Source: Paenibacillus lycopersici
Lineage (GTDB): Bacteria > Bacillota > Bacilli > Paenibacillales > Paenibacillaceae
Assembly (NCBI RefSeq): GCF_010119935.1
Contig: NZ_CP048209.1
Coordinates: 4,405,001-4,469,000 of the forward strand
Length of the DNA stretch: 64,000 bases
Reading direction: 5' to 3'
The position numbers and the translations under genes were made by a program. The first letter of the stretch is position 1; each line of letters starts with the position of its first letter. Under the pieces are notes generated by a model, which worked only from the letters and a program-made list of their open reading frames with translations, made no database searches and was not told where the DNA came from. Positions 17,082 to 26,022 of this stretch are shown one piece after another.

Positions 17082-17985
17082 CGGCCAACCCCCTCGGCGC
17101 AGATATCGTTTTGGCAGCCGTTCTTCGCTCCGCAACGCTCGTCGCATGCGGCTCCAGCCAGCGATCGAGCAGATTGCGCATGAACGGGGATTGCCTGTTC
17201 ACGGCAAAGATCGCATTCGGAATGCCCTGTTCCAGCTGGATTGCGATCGACTGCGCCACGAGCATGAACGCGCAGCCGGTCAGACGAAGCTCCGGCGTCA
17301 CGAACACGCTGTCGTACAGCACCGTGTCTTCCGCGATTCGGTAATTGACGCACCAGCCGACCGTTTCGCCGCGCAGCCGCAGGCCGAGGCTGTTGCCGTT
17401 CTCGGGCGGCAGCTTCGTTTTGAACGGCGACAGAAACGCCGGATAGAGGCTGCCTTCCAGCGCCAAGAGCCGTTCTTTCTCCTCGCGATCGATCTCATGC
17501 CAGTAGAAGGAACGCATCCCTTTCGGCATGGCCGTTTTCCGAATCCAGGGCGCTTCCGCGATACGGGCATCGGTCTTGTACACTTTGCCTTCCGGCATCG
17601 GCTCGGACCAGCCTTCGCGCCGCAGAAAAGCTTCCAAGGCAGGCGTAATCGACTTGCCCGAATAGTAAGTGAACGCCAGCCGTCCGACATGCATGTCCCG
17701 TAGCAGCCGTTCCGCTTCGCAGAGCAGCGCGCTGCCGATGCCGCGCCTGCGGAAGGCGGCTTTGACGAAGACGGATACGACCTCCGCGGTTCCGCCGGCT
17801 TCCCCGCATTGGAGGACGACCAGCCCGGCCGCTTCCCCCTGGCGCTCCCCTTCCGTCCATTCCGCCCCGACGACGAGGACCGAACTATCGGCATCCGTCC
17901 GGTACAGCAAGGGACGCGCGTAGCGATACGTCAGTGATTCATAAGGCGAGCATTCCGCGGCACGCAATCGTTTGACGCTATACAT
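17062..17985 (-). CDS. Tandem GNAT protein, candidate peptide acyltransferase of the cluster
   Basis: A 307-residue protein with two GNAT-like lobes. Lobe one (about residues 1-130) has a good acyl-CoA site, VSVFVKAAFRRRGIGSALLC, with RRRGIG at residues 79-84. Lobe two (about 150-290) is more divergent (GLRLRGETVGWCVNYRI, DSVFVTPELRLTGCAFMLV). GNAT proteins are known to acylate RiPP peptides in the goadvionin and selidamide pathways. Here it sits between the precursor genes and the ketosynthase/ACP genes, so transfer of an acyl group from ACP to peptide is plausible. It has not been shown. Start at ATG 17985, seven bases after GGGGA; a TTG at 17991 is too close to that site. Confidence 0.8.
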   Translation of the reverse strand: MYSVKRLRAAECSPYESLTYRYARPLLYRTDADSSVLVVGAEWTEGERQGEAAGLVVLQCGEAGGTAEVVSVFVKAAFRRRGIGSALLCEAERLLRDMHVGRLAFTYYSGKSITPALEAFLRREGWSEPMPEGKVYKTDARIAEAPWIRKTAMPKGMRSFYWHEIDREEKERLLALEGSLYPAFLSPFKTKLPPENGNSLGLRLRGETVGWCVNYRIAEDTVLYDSVFVTPELRLTGCAFMLVAQSIAIQLEQGIPNAIFAVNRQSPFMRNLLDRWLEPHATSVAERRTAAKTISAPRGLADGIISE

Positions 17986-18164
17986 GAACAATCCCCTCGC
18001 CTATTCCAGTTGTATTGCGCCGATGCGCTCCCGAGGCGCACGGCTGCGGGCCTAGCAATCTATAATGAAAGCGTCCGCCGCTTATTCGCATGCGAATCGC
18101 AAGTTGTTTTCTGCGTTTATGGCTGGCCGGACCTTGCCGGCCAACGTGAAACCGCCGGCCGCAG

Positions 18165-18192
18165 GAAGAACCCCGAAGGCTCGGGATTCTTC
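18165..18192 (-). other. Hairpin between precursor genes and biosynthetic genes
   Basis: A 12-base arm (GAAGAACCCCGA type) pairs with its complement with one mismatch around a four-base loop. No T run follows on either strand. Placed after the last precursor gene, it may stabilise the precursor mRNA or act as a partial terminator that sets the ratio of precursor to enzyme. That role is inferred. Confidence 0.55.
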
Positions 18193-18241
18193 GCAGCCCG
18201 ACGAAGCTTGCCTTAAATCGCGGAAATGAAATAAGGATCGA

Positions 18242-18655
18242 TTACTGGCTCAATGCCGCAGGGAAGGTCAAGATCGCGCCTACGATCGTGCCTGCGTTGC
18301 CTTCCGCGCTGTTCGGCCGGTAGCCGGTGTCTTCGCCGAACATCGCCAGCGCGCCCGTGCCGATGCCGCTGAAGAAATCGTTCGCGCCGGATTTGCTGCC
18401 GCCCGCTACGCTCTCCAGCTCGCTTTCCAGCAATTCGTCCGCATCTCTGGCAATTGGCGGCAAAATAATGTTCAGTTGGTTCGCCGACTGATCCAGCACG
18501 CCGATCGTGAAGCTTGCCGGCACCTCGATGCCGCTTTCTTGCTGAATCGCCGCATGAATGTCGCTCACGCACAAGCTTCTGAATGCCAGATCCGTCGCCG
18601 CTCTTGCGCCGACTTTACGTACCGCTTCCTCAAACGCTTCTTTGGTCCAGCTCAT
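18242..18655 (-). CDS. NHLP-family RiPP precursor peptide (third copy)
   Basis: A 137-residue precursor with a long nitrile-hydratase-like leader and a Gly-Gly cleavage site. The leader (residues 1-86) has AVRKVGARAATDLAFRS, IQQESGIEVP and ends ELESVAGG. The predicted core is 51 residues, starts SKSGANDFF, ends LTFPAALSQ, has no cysteine and only one lysine (core position 2). It is not a real nitrile hydratase: that enzyme's Cys-rich metal site is absent. Leader and first core residues are almost identical to the neighbouring copy at 18712, so the two arose by duplication. Cleavage is expected by the C39 peptidase of the exporter at 22819-25017. Confidence 0.9.
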   Translation of the reverse strand: MSWTKEAFEEAVRKVGARAATDLAFRSLCVSDIHAAIQQESGIEVPASFTIGVLDQSANQLNIILPPIARDADELLESELESVAGGSKSGANDFFSGIGTGALAMFGEDTGYRPNSAEGNAGTIVGAILTFPAALSQ

Positions 18656-18711
18656 CGTTCTACCTCCGCATAGTAAGTTGGTAAGTTGTTCTTGCCTCTA
18701 GCGCCGAGTGA

Positions 18712-19125
18712 TTACGACGAAATCAGAATCAGCGGCGAACCGACGATTTGACCGACGATATTGCCGGCTGTTTCTTCGGAAGAATGCGTATCGACCAGCT
18801 GTCCCGTCGCGACGGACGCGATCCCCGTGGCGATGCCCGTGAAGAAATCGTTCGCGCCGGATTTGCTGCCGCCCGCCACGCTTTCCAATTCGCTCTCCAG
18901 CAGCTCGTCCGCTTCCCTTGCGACGGGAGGCAGAACGATGCTCAGCTGATGCGCCGATTGATCCAGCACGCCGATCGTGAAGCTCGCCGGCACCTCGATG
19001 CCGCTCTCTTGCTGAATCGCCGCGTGGATGTTGCTGACGCACAGGCTTCTGAACGCCAGGTCCGTCGCCGCTCTTGCGCCGACTTTGCGCACTGCTTCTT
19101 CAACCGCTTCTTTCGTCCAACTCAT
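18712..19125 (-). CDS. NHLP-family RiPP precursor peptide (second copy)
   Basis: A 137-residue precursor, same length and design as the copy at 18242. The leader (1-86) ends ELESVAGG. The core begins SKSGANDFFTGIATG and ends GSPLILISS; it contains one lysine (core position 2) and no cysteine. The middle of the core differs strongly from its sister (TGQLVDTHSSEETAG against the other's FGEDTGYRPNSAEGNAG). Start chosen at the ATG of MSWTKEA, because the sister starts the same way; an ATG 15 bases further upstream is possible. Confidence 0.9.
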   Translation of the reverse strand: MSWTKEAVEEAVRKVGARAATDLAFRSLCVSNIHAAIQQESGIEVPASFTIGVLDQSAHQLSIVLPPVAREADELLESELESVAGGSKSGANDFFTGIATGIASVATGQLVDTHSSEETAGNIVGQIVGSPLILISS

Positions 19126-19271
19126 GATTGACACCTCCAAGAATAATGGCTATTTATCATTAACCCGGCAGAAAGCCGGACAATGAACGCATATGCAGGC
19201 CGCGGACAAACCGGACGGCCGTGAAGATGATCGCACCCGATCGGTAAGCAGGTGCAGGCAGGACAAACCGT

Positions 19272-19643
19272 CTACTGAGGAAAGCCGCCGAAATAAATCA
19301 TGCCGCCCGTGTCGGGCCGCCCGGGAATAATGCCGACGCTGTCTCGCGGCATCTCGCCGGACCCTTCCGCCGCCGTTCCTTTAACCCCGCCCGCTACGCG
19401 ACCGAGCTCGTCTTCCCCCAACTCGCCCTCTTCTCCTGCCATCGGGGGCAGTACGATATTCAACATGTTCGCCGACGGATCGAGCACGCCGATCGTGAAG
19501 CTTGCCGGCAGCTCGATGCCGCTCTCCTGCCGGATCGCCGCATGGATGTCGCTTGCGCATAAGCTTCTGAATGCCGGGTCGACCGCAGCCCGGGCGCTTA
19601 CTTTCCTGATTGCTTCCATAAATGCTTCCTGGTTCCGACTCAT
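19272..19643 (-). CDS. NHLP-family RiPP precursor peptide (first copy)
   Basis: A 123-residue precursor. The leader has the same length (86 residues to Gly-Gly, ending ELGRVAGG) but is more diverged (MSRNQEAFMEAIRKVSARAA). The 37-residue core starts VKGTAAEGSG and is rich in glycine and proline (GIIPGRPDTGGMIYFGGFPQ). It again has a single lysine at core position 2 and no cysteine. It is first of the three precursors in transcription order, 66 bases after the exporter gene. Its different core suggests a second, distinct peptide product. Confidence 0.88.
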   Translation of the reverse strand: MSRNQEAFMEAIRKVSARAAVDPAFRSLCASDIHAAIRQESGIELPASFTIGVLDPSANMLNIVLPPMAGEEGELGEDELGRVAGGVKGTAAEGSGEMPRDSVGIIPGRPDTGGMIYFGGFPQ

Positions 19644-19709
19644 CGCCGATTCCTCCTCGAATTTGATCTTCCTTGCCCGGCCGGCATCCTTGTGCCCGCC
19701 TGTCGGCGT

Positions 19710-22700
19710 CTATGCCAGCTGCCGCTTGGCCAGCTCCATGAACAGTCCTTCCTGCGCCATCAGGTCGGCGTACGTTCCCGCCTGTACGAGCCGTCCCTTG
19801 TCGAGCACGAAGATGCGGTCGGCGTTGCGGATCGTGCTGAGCCGATGCGCGATGACGACGCGCGTGGCGCGCAGTTTCTCCAGGCTCTCGCTGACGATGG
19901 CCTGCGTCCGATTGTCGAGCGCGCTCGTCGCCTCGTCGAAGAAGAGGATTTTCGGCCGTCTGGCAAGCGCCCTGGCAATGAGCAGCCGCTGCCGCTGTCC
20001 GCCGGACAGCGTGCCGCCGCCTTCGGAGATGACCGTGTGCATGCCCATCGGCATTTGCCGGATATCCTCGTCGAAGCCCGCCATCCGCGCCGCTTCCCAG
20101 GCATCTTCATGCGTCAGATTCGTTGACCCGACGATATTGGCGTATATATCGCCGGCCATCACCTTGCCATGCTGCAGCACGACGCCAAGCTGCTTGCGGA
20201 CGGCGCGAATATCGAGCGACTTGAGATCCTGGCCGTCCAGGAAGATCGAGCCCGACTCCGCCTTCTCGAAGCCGAGCAGCAGCCGCAGCAGCGTCGACTT
20301 CCCGCAGCCCGACGCGCCGACCAAGGCGATGAATTCGCCCGGGCGGACGGACATGGACATATCGTTCAGGACGAGCGGCTGTTCGGCGGCATAGCGGAAG
20401 CTGACATGGCGCACCTCGATGGCGCCCGTTAGCTCGCCGGGATCGTCCATCGTCTCCAGCACTTCCGGCTGCGCCTGCAGAATCGGCCTGGCGCGCTCGT
20501 ATTGCGGCACGATGCCGATGACCGTCACGACGGCGGTCGACATCCCGATCATCGCTCCGAGGAAGGCGGTGAACGCCGAGAAGAACGCGATGAACTGGCC
20601 TGCGCTCAACCGGTCGGGATGGGACGCAAGCGCGTAGAACAGCACGATCGACGTGACAATCGGGAAGAACGCGTTGAACACCGCATGGAGGTCGCTGATT
20701 TTCCTCGCTTGGAACGACGTTTCCTTCATCTCCCCGAACAGCTTCGCCCACAGGAAGAACGCCCGCTTCTCCGCCGCGGCCATCCGGAATTTCGAGATGC
20801 CGTTGATGATCTGCAGCACGGTGCCCGTAAGCCTGCCCGTCGCTTGAAGCAGGCGCCGCTGCTTGCGCGTCTGGATAATGCCGATGCCGATCGTCACCGT
20901 CATCGGGATCAGGACGAGCGCCGCCGCGGTCAGCGCCAGCCGCGCATCGTAATGGAAGAGCAGGAAGAAATTGAAGCAGGAAAACAACCCCGAGAACAGG
21001 CCGTTCAGCGCGACGCCGGACAGCATCTGCCGGATGGCGTTGATGCTGTTCGCCCTGCCCGCCAGATCGCCGGCCGCGTAGCCGCGAAAGAAAGAGGCCG
21101 GCAATTGCAGCAGCCGATCCCAGACCGCGGCCTGAATGGCGCCGTCCATCCGCCCCTCGATGCGGAGCGTTGCCACGGAACGCATCAGCTCGAACAGCGT
21201 CGTCGACGCGGCGACCGACAACAGGATGAGTCCCATCTGCAGCAGCGGTCCGCGTACCGCCGAGGGGATGACGGTATCGAACAGGATGCCGTTCGCGACC
21301 GGGACGAACAGGCCGAGCAGCCCTCCTGCGACGGCAAGCGCAAGCACGGTCGCAGCGTCCTTGCGAACCATCCGGTGCGATCCGAATTTGAGCAGATCCA
21401 ACACCGACAGCGGATGGCTCGGCAGCGGCCGATAGAACATATGCGCCGCCGTTTCCAGCGTGCTTGCCAGCTGTTCGGTCACGACGGATTCCGAGCCGTC
21501 GGCGGGATTGACCAGGCGATAGCGGTTCGGCCCTTGCGGAAGGAGCGCGACCGGCTGGCCGCCTTCTTCGATGAATGCGAGCAGCGGACCGTTATCCCGC
21601 CGCCACCAGTCGTCCCGCAGCATGACTTGGCGCGATCGGAACCCGGAAGCTTTGGCGATTTCGCTGACGGGATCGCGCGACAGCCGAAGCTGCCCGGCCC
21701 GGATCGGCTTGACCTGGATGCCGCAAGCATCGCCCACCAGTCGTGCCGCGGCGTACAGCCCGTCCTCCGAATGAGGCTCCCCCGACGCTCCCGCCCCCGC
21801 TTCCGGGCTGCCGGTTACGGCAGCCAGACGTTTCAGCGCCCGATCCATGACCAGCCGGTCCTGTTCGGCCCTGAGCCTCAACCGCTCGTGCTCGAAGCGT
21901 TCCCGGAACTGCTCCGCTTGATGGAGGCAATGCGCCGCATGGGCATGAAAGGCGGACAAGCCTTGCGCCGATTCGTCCTGCGCCAGCCATTCCGGCGTGC
22001 CGAAGACGGACAGGTCGGCCGCTTCTTCGGCAGCCGCCCAGCTTGCCGGCGCCAGCGGGAAGAAACGATCCGGGCCGTCGATGGCAAGCGCGGCATCGCC
22101 CATCCAATGCAGCTTGCCTGCGTTTACCCGCACCCACGCCGTCCCGGCCGCTGCGCGCAGCGTCGATTGCGCCGCCACCATCCCGATGCCCGGCTCCAGC
22201 CCGACGGTCTGCTCAGCCGGAGCGGCCGTCGCCAAAACCGTCGACCAGACCTGGATCCACGCATCCACGGCCGCGGCCGCTTCCCCCCTGATGGCAGGCG
22301 ATTCATGCACGATCCGGAAGAATTCGGCCTTCTCCATGCGCAGCAGCTTCGTTCCCGACAAGCCGGCGATGAGCAGGCATGACGAAGCGCTGCCGCCGTC
22401 AGCGCCACTAGCGTCTACTCCCGCGCCGGCTCCCGGTTCGTCACCGGCTATAGCTGCCTCATCGTCTCCGGCCGGCTCTCTCGCATTCTCTCTGCCGTCG
22501 TCTCCCGCAACGCCGCGAGGTCCCGCTTCGTCGCCGGCATGATAACCGAACGCAAGCTGCCCCCGATCGACGCCGAACAAGTAACGCCTCTGGCGAACGA
22601 TCTCTCCTCCGCGGAGCGTGACGGCGAACACGTCGGCATGGCCGTCTTGGACCATCCAGACATACCGCTCGTCCCGTATCAGCAAAGGACTGCTTCCGTC

Positions 22701-22766
22701 GACGGACGTCTCGGTGCCGCGTTCCGCGAACAGCCGCCGGAGCGCGGCCTTATCCAACTCGCTCAA
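19710..22766 (-). CDS. NHLM-type bacteriocin/RiPP exporter ABC protein (ATP-binding, without peptidase)
   Basis: A 1018-residue membrane protein. The first 400 or so residues are a soluble region that begins with a cyclic-nucleotide-binding-like fold (LLIRDERYVWMVQDGHADVF) and includes a long alanine-rich stretch. Six membrane segments follow (about 480-740). The ATPase ends the chain with GASGCGKSTLLRLLLG, LSGGQRQRLLIARAL and ILFFDEATSALD. This build matches the second ABC component of NHLM export systems. I start at TTG 22766, six bases after AAAGGAGGG. It probably pairs with the peptidase exporter just upstream. Confidence 0.88.
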   Translation of the reverse strand: MSELDKAALRRLFAERGTETSVDGSSPLLIRDERYVWMVQDGHADVFAVTLRGGEIVRQRRYLFGVDRGQLAFGYHAGDEAGPRGVAGDDGRENAREPAGDDEAAIAGDEPGAGAGVDASGADGGSASSCLLIAGLSGTKLLRMEKAEFFRIVHESPAIRGEAAAAVDAWIQVWSTVLATAAPAEQTVGLEPGIGMVAAQSTLRAAAGTAWVRVNAGKLHWMGDAALAIDGPDRFFPLAPASWAAAEEAADLSVFGTPEWLAQDESAQGLSAFHAHAAHCLHQAEQFRERFEHERLRLRAEQDRLVMDRALKRLAAVTGSPEAGAGASGEPHSEDGLYAAARLVGDACGIQVKPIRAGQLRLSRDPVSEIAKASGFRSRQVMLRDDWWRRDNGPLLAFIEEGGQPVALLPQGPNRYRLVNPADGSESVVTEQLASTLETAAHMFYRPLPSHPLSVLDLLKFGSHRMVRKDAATVLALAVAGGLLGLFVPVANGILFDTVIPSAVRGPLLQMGLILLSVAASTTLFELMRSVATLRIEGRMDGAIQAAVWDRLLQLPASFFRGYAAGDLAGRANSINAIRQMLSGVALNGLFSGLFSCFNFFLLFHYDARLALTAAALVLIPMTVTIGIGIIQTRKQRRLLQATGRLTGTVLQIINGISKFRMAAAEKRAFFLWAKLFGEMKETSFQARKISDLHAVFNAFFPIVTSIVLFYALASHPDRLSAGQFIAFFSAFTAFLGAMIGMSTAVVTVIGIVPQYERARPILQAQPEVLETMDDPGELTGAIEVRHVSFRYAAEQPLVLNDMSMSVRPGEFIALVGASGCGKSTLLRLLLGFEKAESGSIFLDGQDLKSLDIRAVRKQLGVVLQHGKVMAGDIYANIVGSTNLTHEDAWEAARMAGFDEDIRQMPMGMHTVISEGGGTLSGGQRQRLLIARALARRPKILFFDEATSALDNRTQAIVSESLEKLRATRVVIAHRLSTIRNADRIFVLDKGRLVQAGTYADLMAQEGLFMELAKRQLA

Positions 22767-22818
22767 CGTCTTCCCTCCTTTCGTACGCTGTCGTCGTTTC
22801 GAACCCAACATGCGCCGC

Positions 22819-25017
22819 TCAGTGCTCCTCGATCAATCTCGCGTATGCGCCGTCGCGGACGACCAACTGCTCGTGGGTGCCGCGTTCGACGACTTTGCCA
22901 CGCTGCATCACGATGATTTCGTCCGCATCGCGGATCGTGCTCAGGCGATGGGCCACGATCAGGCATGTGCACCCTCGCCTGCGAATGCTCGCATCCACCA
23001 GCGCCTCCGTCGTCGCATCCAGCGCGCTTGTCGCTTCGTCCAGCACGAGCACGGTCGGATTCCCGGCAAGCGCCCTGGCCATCTCCAGCCGCTGGCGCTG
23101 ACCGCCGCTGAAATTGCCGCCGCCCTCTTCGATCCGGTGTTCGTAGCCGCCGCTGCGAACGCTGATCTCGTCATGTATCCGCGCATCCTTGGCCGCGCGC
23201 ACGATGTCCGTCTCCGGAACGGTCGCGTCCCATAGGGACAGATTGTCTTTGATCGTCCCTTCGAAGAGGTGGATATCCTGATCCACGACCGCGACGGAAT
23301 GGCCGATCATCGCGCGCGGAAGCCGCTTGCGCGCGCTTCCGTCGAAACGAATTTCGCCGGACCATGGCTCATAGATGCCTGCAACGAGCTTGGCGACCGT
23401 CGACTTGCCGCTGCCCGATCCGCCGACGAGCGCGACGCGCATGCCCGGCTTCAGCTGCAGGCTGAAGTTCTCGATCAACGAACCTTCCAGCCGGTTATAG
23501 CCGAACGTCACCCGGTCGAGCTCGACGAAGCCGGACAGCTTCGCGCTCGGCAGCAGGTCAAGTCCTTTCTCGCCGTCCGAAGGCGCATCCGTGATCTGCT
23601 CGTCCGCCTTATAGTTCAGCACGTCGTCCAGCCGGTTCAATCCGCCCTGCGCTTCCTGCAAGGAGCTCCCGAGCTGCACCATTTGATTGACCGGCGCGAT
23701 GAAGCTGGCCATCAAGCTTTGAAAAGCAACGAGCATCCCGACGGTTAACGAACCGTCCATCACCTGCAGGCCCCCGACGGTTAGAATCGCCACCGTGCTT
23801 ACGCCGGACAAGAGTCCCGGCACGGCCGTCAGCCACCCCGAAGATACGCCAAGCTCCTGCTGCGTGTGCAGCAGCTTGCTCTGATAACCGGACCATTTGG
23901 CGAAGAAATCCGATTCCGCGCCGCCCGATTTCAACGTTTCGATCAACTGCAAGCCGCCCATGGACACGCCCTGCAGCTTGCCCGATTCTTGCTGCAGCCG
24001 CATATTCTGATCCACCCGCCGCTTCGAGACGAAGCGCAGGAACAATACGTTCGCTGCCGCCACCGCCGCGGCGATCAGCGTCAGCGACAGGCTGTACTGC
24101 AGCATGAGCAGCGTATAGAAGACGATCATGATCGAATTCAGCGCCGCGACGGCCAAGTCCCCGGACAGCAGCTGCGCAACGCGGTCGTTAATCATGATCC
24201 GCGAGCCGATCTCCCCGCTGTACCGCTGCGAGAAAAATTCGATCGGCAGCTTCAGCACATGCCAGAAGAAACCGCCGGACGTGCTGAGCGAGAACTTCAT
24301 CTCGAGCCGAAGCAGGTAGCGACGCTGCAGCCAGGTGAGCCAAGCCCGCACGACGGCGGTGACCGCCATCCCGAGCAGAAGCGGCATAAGCCAGTTATGC
24401 AGCCCGGCAAGCAGAATGTTATCGATGAAAATCTTCGTAAACGCCGGAACGACCAAGCCCGGCACGACGAGGAACAAGCCGGCCAGCACGACATAAGCAA
24501 GCGCGGACTCGGATCCTTTCAGCCGGCCCGCCAGCGCTGTCAGCATCCCGGTCCGCGCGCCTGCCGGCTCGTATAGCCCGGATGGCGCGAAGGTGAGCGC
24601 GACGCCGGTGAAGGCCATATCGAATTCCTCGTTCGACACGACTCTCGGGCCCGAAGCCGGGTCGTTCAGATAGACGCGGCCGTCCTTGAACCCTTCCAGG
24701 ACGAGAAAGTGGTTAAAGTTCCAATGCACGATCATCGGCAACGGCATCGTGCGCAGCTGCTCGGGGTCTTTCTTGTAGCCTTTGGCCGTCAGGTTATAGT
24801 TCCGCGCCGCCTTCAGCAGATTGCTCGCTTTGCTCCCGTCCCGGGATACGCCGCACGCCACGCGCAGTTCCTCGAGCGGGATATGGCTTCCGTAATAGCC
24901 AAGAATGATGGCCAGTGCCGCCGCGCCGCACTCTACCGCTTCCATCTGCAGTACAGTCGGCGTCTTCACCCGTTTCGGGATGCGGGCGCCGTTCCCCGCG
25001 TCTGCCGTCGTCGCCAC
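22819..25017 (-). CDS. NHLM-type peptidase-containing ABC exporter (C39 peptidase)
   Basis: A 732-residue exporter that cuts leader peptides after Gly-Gly and moves the core across the membrane. Residues 15-145 are a C39 peptidase with Cys30 (QMEAVECGAAAL), His103 (NFNHFLVLEG) and Asp119 (YLNDPASG), a complete triad. Transmembrane segments span about residues 160-450. The ATPase follows with GGSGSGKSTVAKLVAG, FSGGQRQRLEMARAL and VLVLDEATSALD. The GTG start at 25017 has GGAG upstream. Gly-Gly leaders in all three precursors fit this peptidase. Confidence 0.92.
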   Translation of the reverse strand: MATTADAGNGARIPKRVKTPTVLQMEAVECGAAALAIILGYYGSHIPLEELRVACGVSRDGSKASNLLKAARNYNLTAKGYKKDPEQLRTMPLPMIVHWNFNHFLVLEGFKDGRVYLNDPASGPRVVSNEEFDMAFTGVALTFAPSGLYEPAGARTGMLTALAGRLKGSESALAYVVLAGLFLVVPGLVVPAFTKIFIDNILLAGLHNWLMPLLLGMAVTAVVRAWLTWLQRRYLLRLEMKFSLSTSGGFFWHVLKLPIEFFSQRYSGEIGSRIMINDRVAQLLSGDLAVAALNSIMIVFYTLLMLQYSLSLTLIAAAVAAANVLFLRFVSKRRVDQNMRLQQESGKLQGVSMGGLQLIETLKSGGAESDFFAKWSGYQSKLLHTQQELGVSSGWLTAVPGLLSGVSTVAILTVGGLQVMDGSLTVGMLVAFQSLMASFIAPVNQMVQLGSSLQEAQGGLNRLDDVLNYKADEQITDAPSDGEKGLDLLPSAKLSGFVELDRVTFGYNRLEGSLIENFSLQLKPGMRVALVGGSGSGKSTVAKLVAGIYEPWSGEIRFDGSARKRLPRAMIGHSVAVVDQDIHLFEGTIKDNLSLWDATVPETDIVRAAKDARIHDEISVRSGGYEHRIEEGGGNFSGGQRQRLEMARALAGNPTVLVLDEATSALDATTEALVDASIRRRGCTCLIVAHRLSTIRDADEIIVMQRGKVVERGTHEQLVVRDGAYARLIEEH

Positions 25018-25041
25018 CTGCTCTTCAACTCCGTTTCCTGG

Positions 25042-26007
25042 TCACTTGATCTGTGGAATAATCGATGTGATCGGCTTCTGCGTCTTGATAATAATCGAGG
25101 CGGTCACCGGCGTGCCGCTGTCGATGCGGACCGGCGGCCCGTCGGTCGTGGACCACTTGTAGCCGCTGGCCGTGCCGGGATCAAGCAGCGGCGCGATGCG
25201 CACTTCCAGCAGCGCCGCCCCTCTCCCCGCCAGCTCGGCAACGAGCGCTTCGCTGCCGATGGTCGCCATCATGGCCTGCGCCGTCACCGGGTATTCGGAC
25301 ACCGTCGTCACCCGGCCTCTGATGAAGCCGTACTCCTCCCGGTTGACCGAGCTCGGATAAATATTGGCCGCCATGCCGGGAACGATCGTTTTGCCTTGCT
25401 GCACCGGGAGATACATGACCGCCTCCAGCGCGCCGGCTTGCTTCGCGCCCGATTCCACCGTAAGCAGCGGCATGCCCGAACCGATCGCGGAGCCTGCCTT
25501 CGAACGAACCTCCAGCACGCGTCCCGTGTAGGGGCTGACGATTCGGGATGCAGCCATATAGTTGGATTTCGCCGCGACAATCGCCGCCTGCACGGCGTCG
25601 ATTTGCCCGGCTAGCGCCTTGTTCGGCTGCTGCCCGTATTCCCCCTGCGCCGCCTTCAGCGACTGATTGAGCTGCCCCAGCTTCTCCAGCAGCGCCGGCT
25701 GCTCGACCCGGGCAACCACGTCGCCCTTCGTCACCTCGTCGTTCTCCACGACCCGAATGTCGGTAATCGTGCCGCTCGCGCCGGCATAGATCGTCTGCAG
25801 GCCGCCCGGACGGATGAATACGCCCTGCGTCTCCATCTTCGTGCTGATCGTGCCGCCGATTCCCCACGCGATCGCCGACAGCAGCAGCAGTCCGAGCGCA
25901 GCCAAGGCCAGCCAGCCGCGCGGCGAAGTCACCCGCATGAGCGTATCCAGTTGTTCGGGCGAGGACAGCCGCTCGAGGGACACTTTGCGATACACGTCCT
26001 TGTTCAT
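25042..26007 (-). CDS. HlyD-type secretion adaptor of the NHLM system
   Basis: A 321-residue membrane fusion protein. One membrane segment lies near the N-terminus (WLALAALGLLLLSAIAWGI, residues 32-50). It is followed by a lipoyl-like domain split around a helical hairpin (VVENDEVTKGDVVARVEQ and SPYTGRVLEVRSKAGSAIGSG) and a beta-barrel. This family links the ABC exporter to the outside; in Gram-positives it spans the wall side. AAAGGAG precedes the ATG. It lies 24 bases before the peptidase exporter gene, so they are one operon. Confidence 0.88.
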   Translation of the reverse strand: MNKDVYRKVSLERLSSPEQLDTLMRVTSPRGWLALAALGLLLLSAIAWGIGGTISTKMETQGVFIRPGGLQTIYAGASGTITDIRVVENDEVTKGDVVARVEQPALLEKLGQLNQSLKAAQGEYGQQPNKALAGQIDAVQAAIVAAKSNYMAASRIVSPYTGRVLEVRSKAGSAIGSGMPLLTVESGAKQAGALEAVMYLPVQQGKTIVPGMAANIYPSSVNREEYGFIRGRVTTVSEYPVTAQAMMATIGSEALVAELAGRGAALLEVRIAPLLDPGTASGYKWSTTDGPPVRIDSGTPVTASIIIKTQKPITSIIPQIK

Positions 26008-26022
26008 CCGCTTGCGCTCCTT

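Noticed and set aside
18242..19643. Nitrile hydratase alpha-subunit genes
   Set aside because: Leaders resemble that subunit, but the Cys-rich metal-binding motif is missing, the proteins are too short and they end in Gly-Gly plus a variable core.
19692..22382. Long plus-strand reading frames opposite the ABC exporter genes
   Set aside because: They are arginine-rich mirror images of GC-rich coding sequence with no ribosome binding sites.
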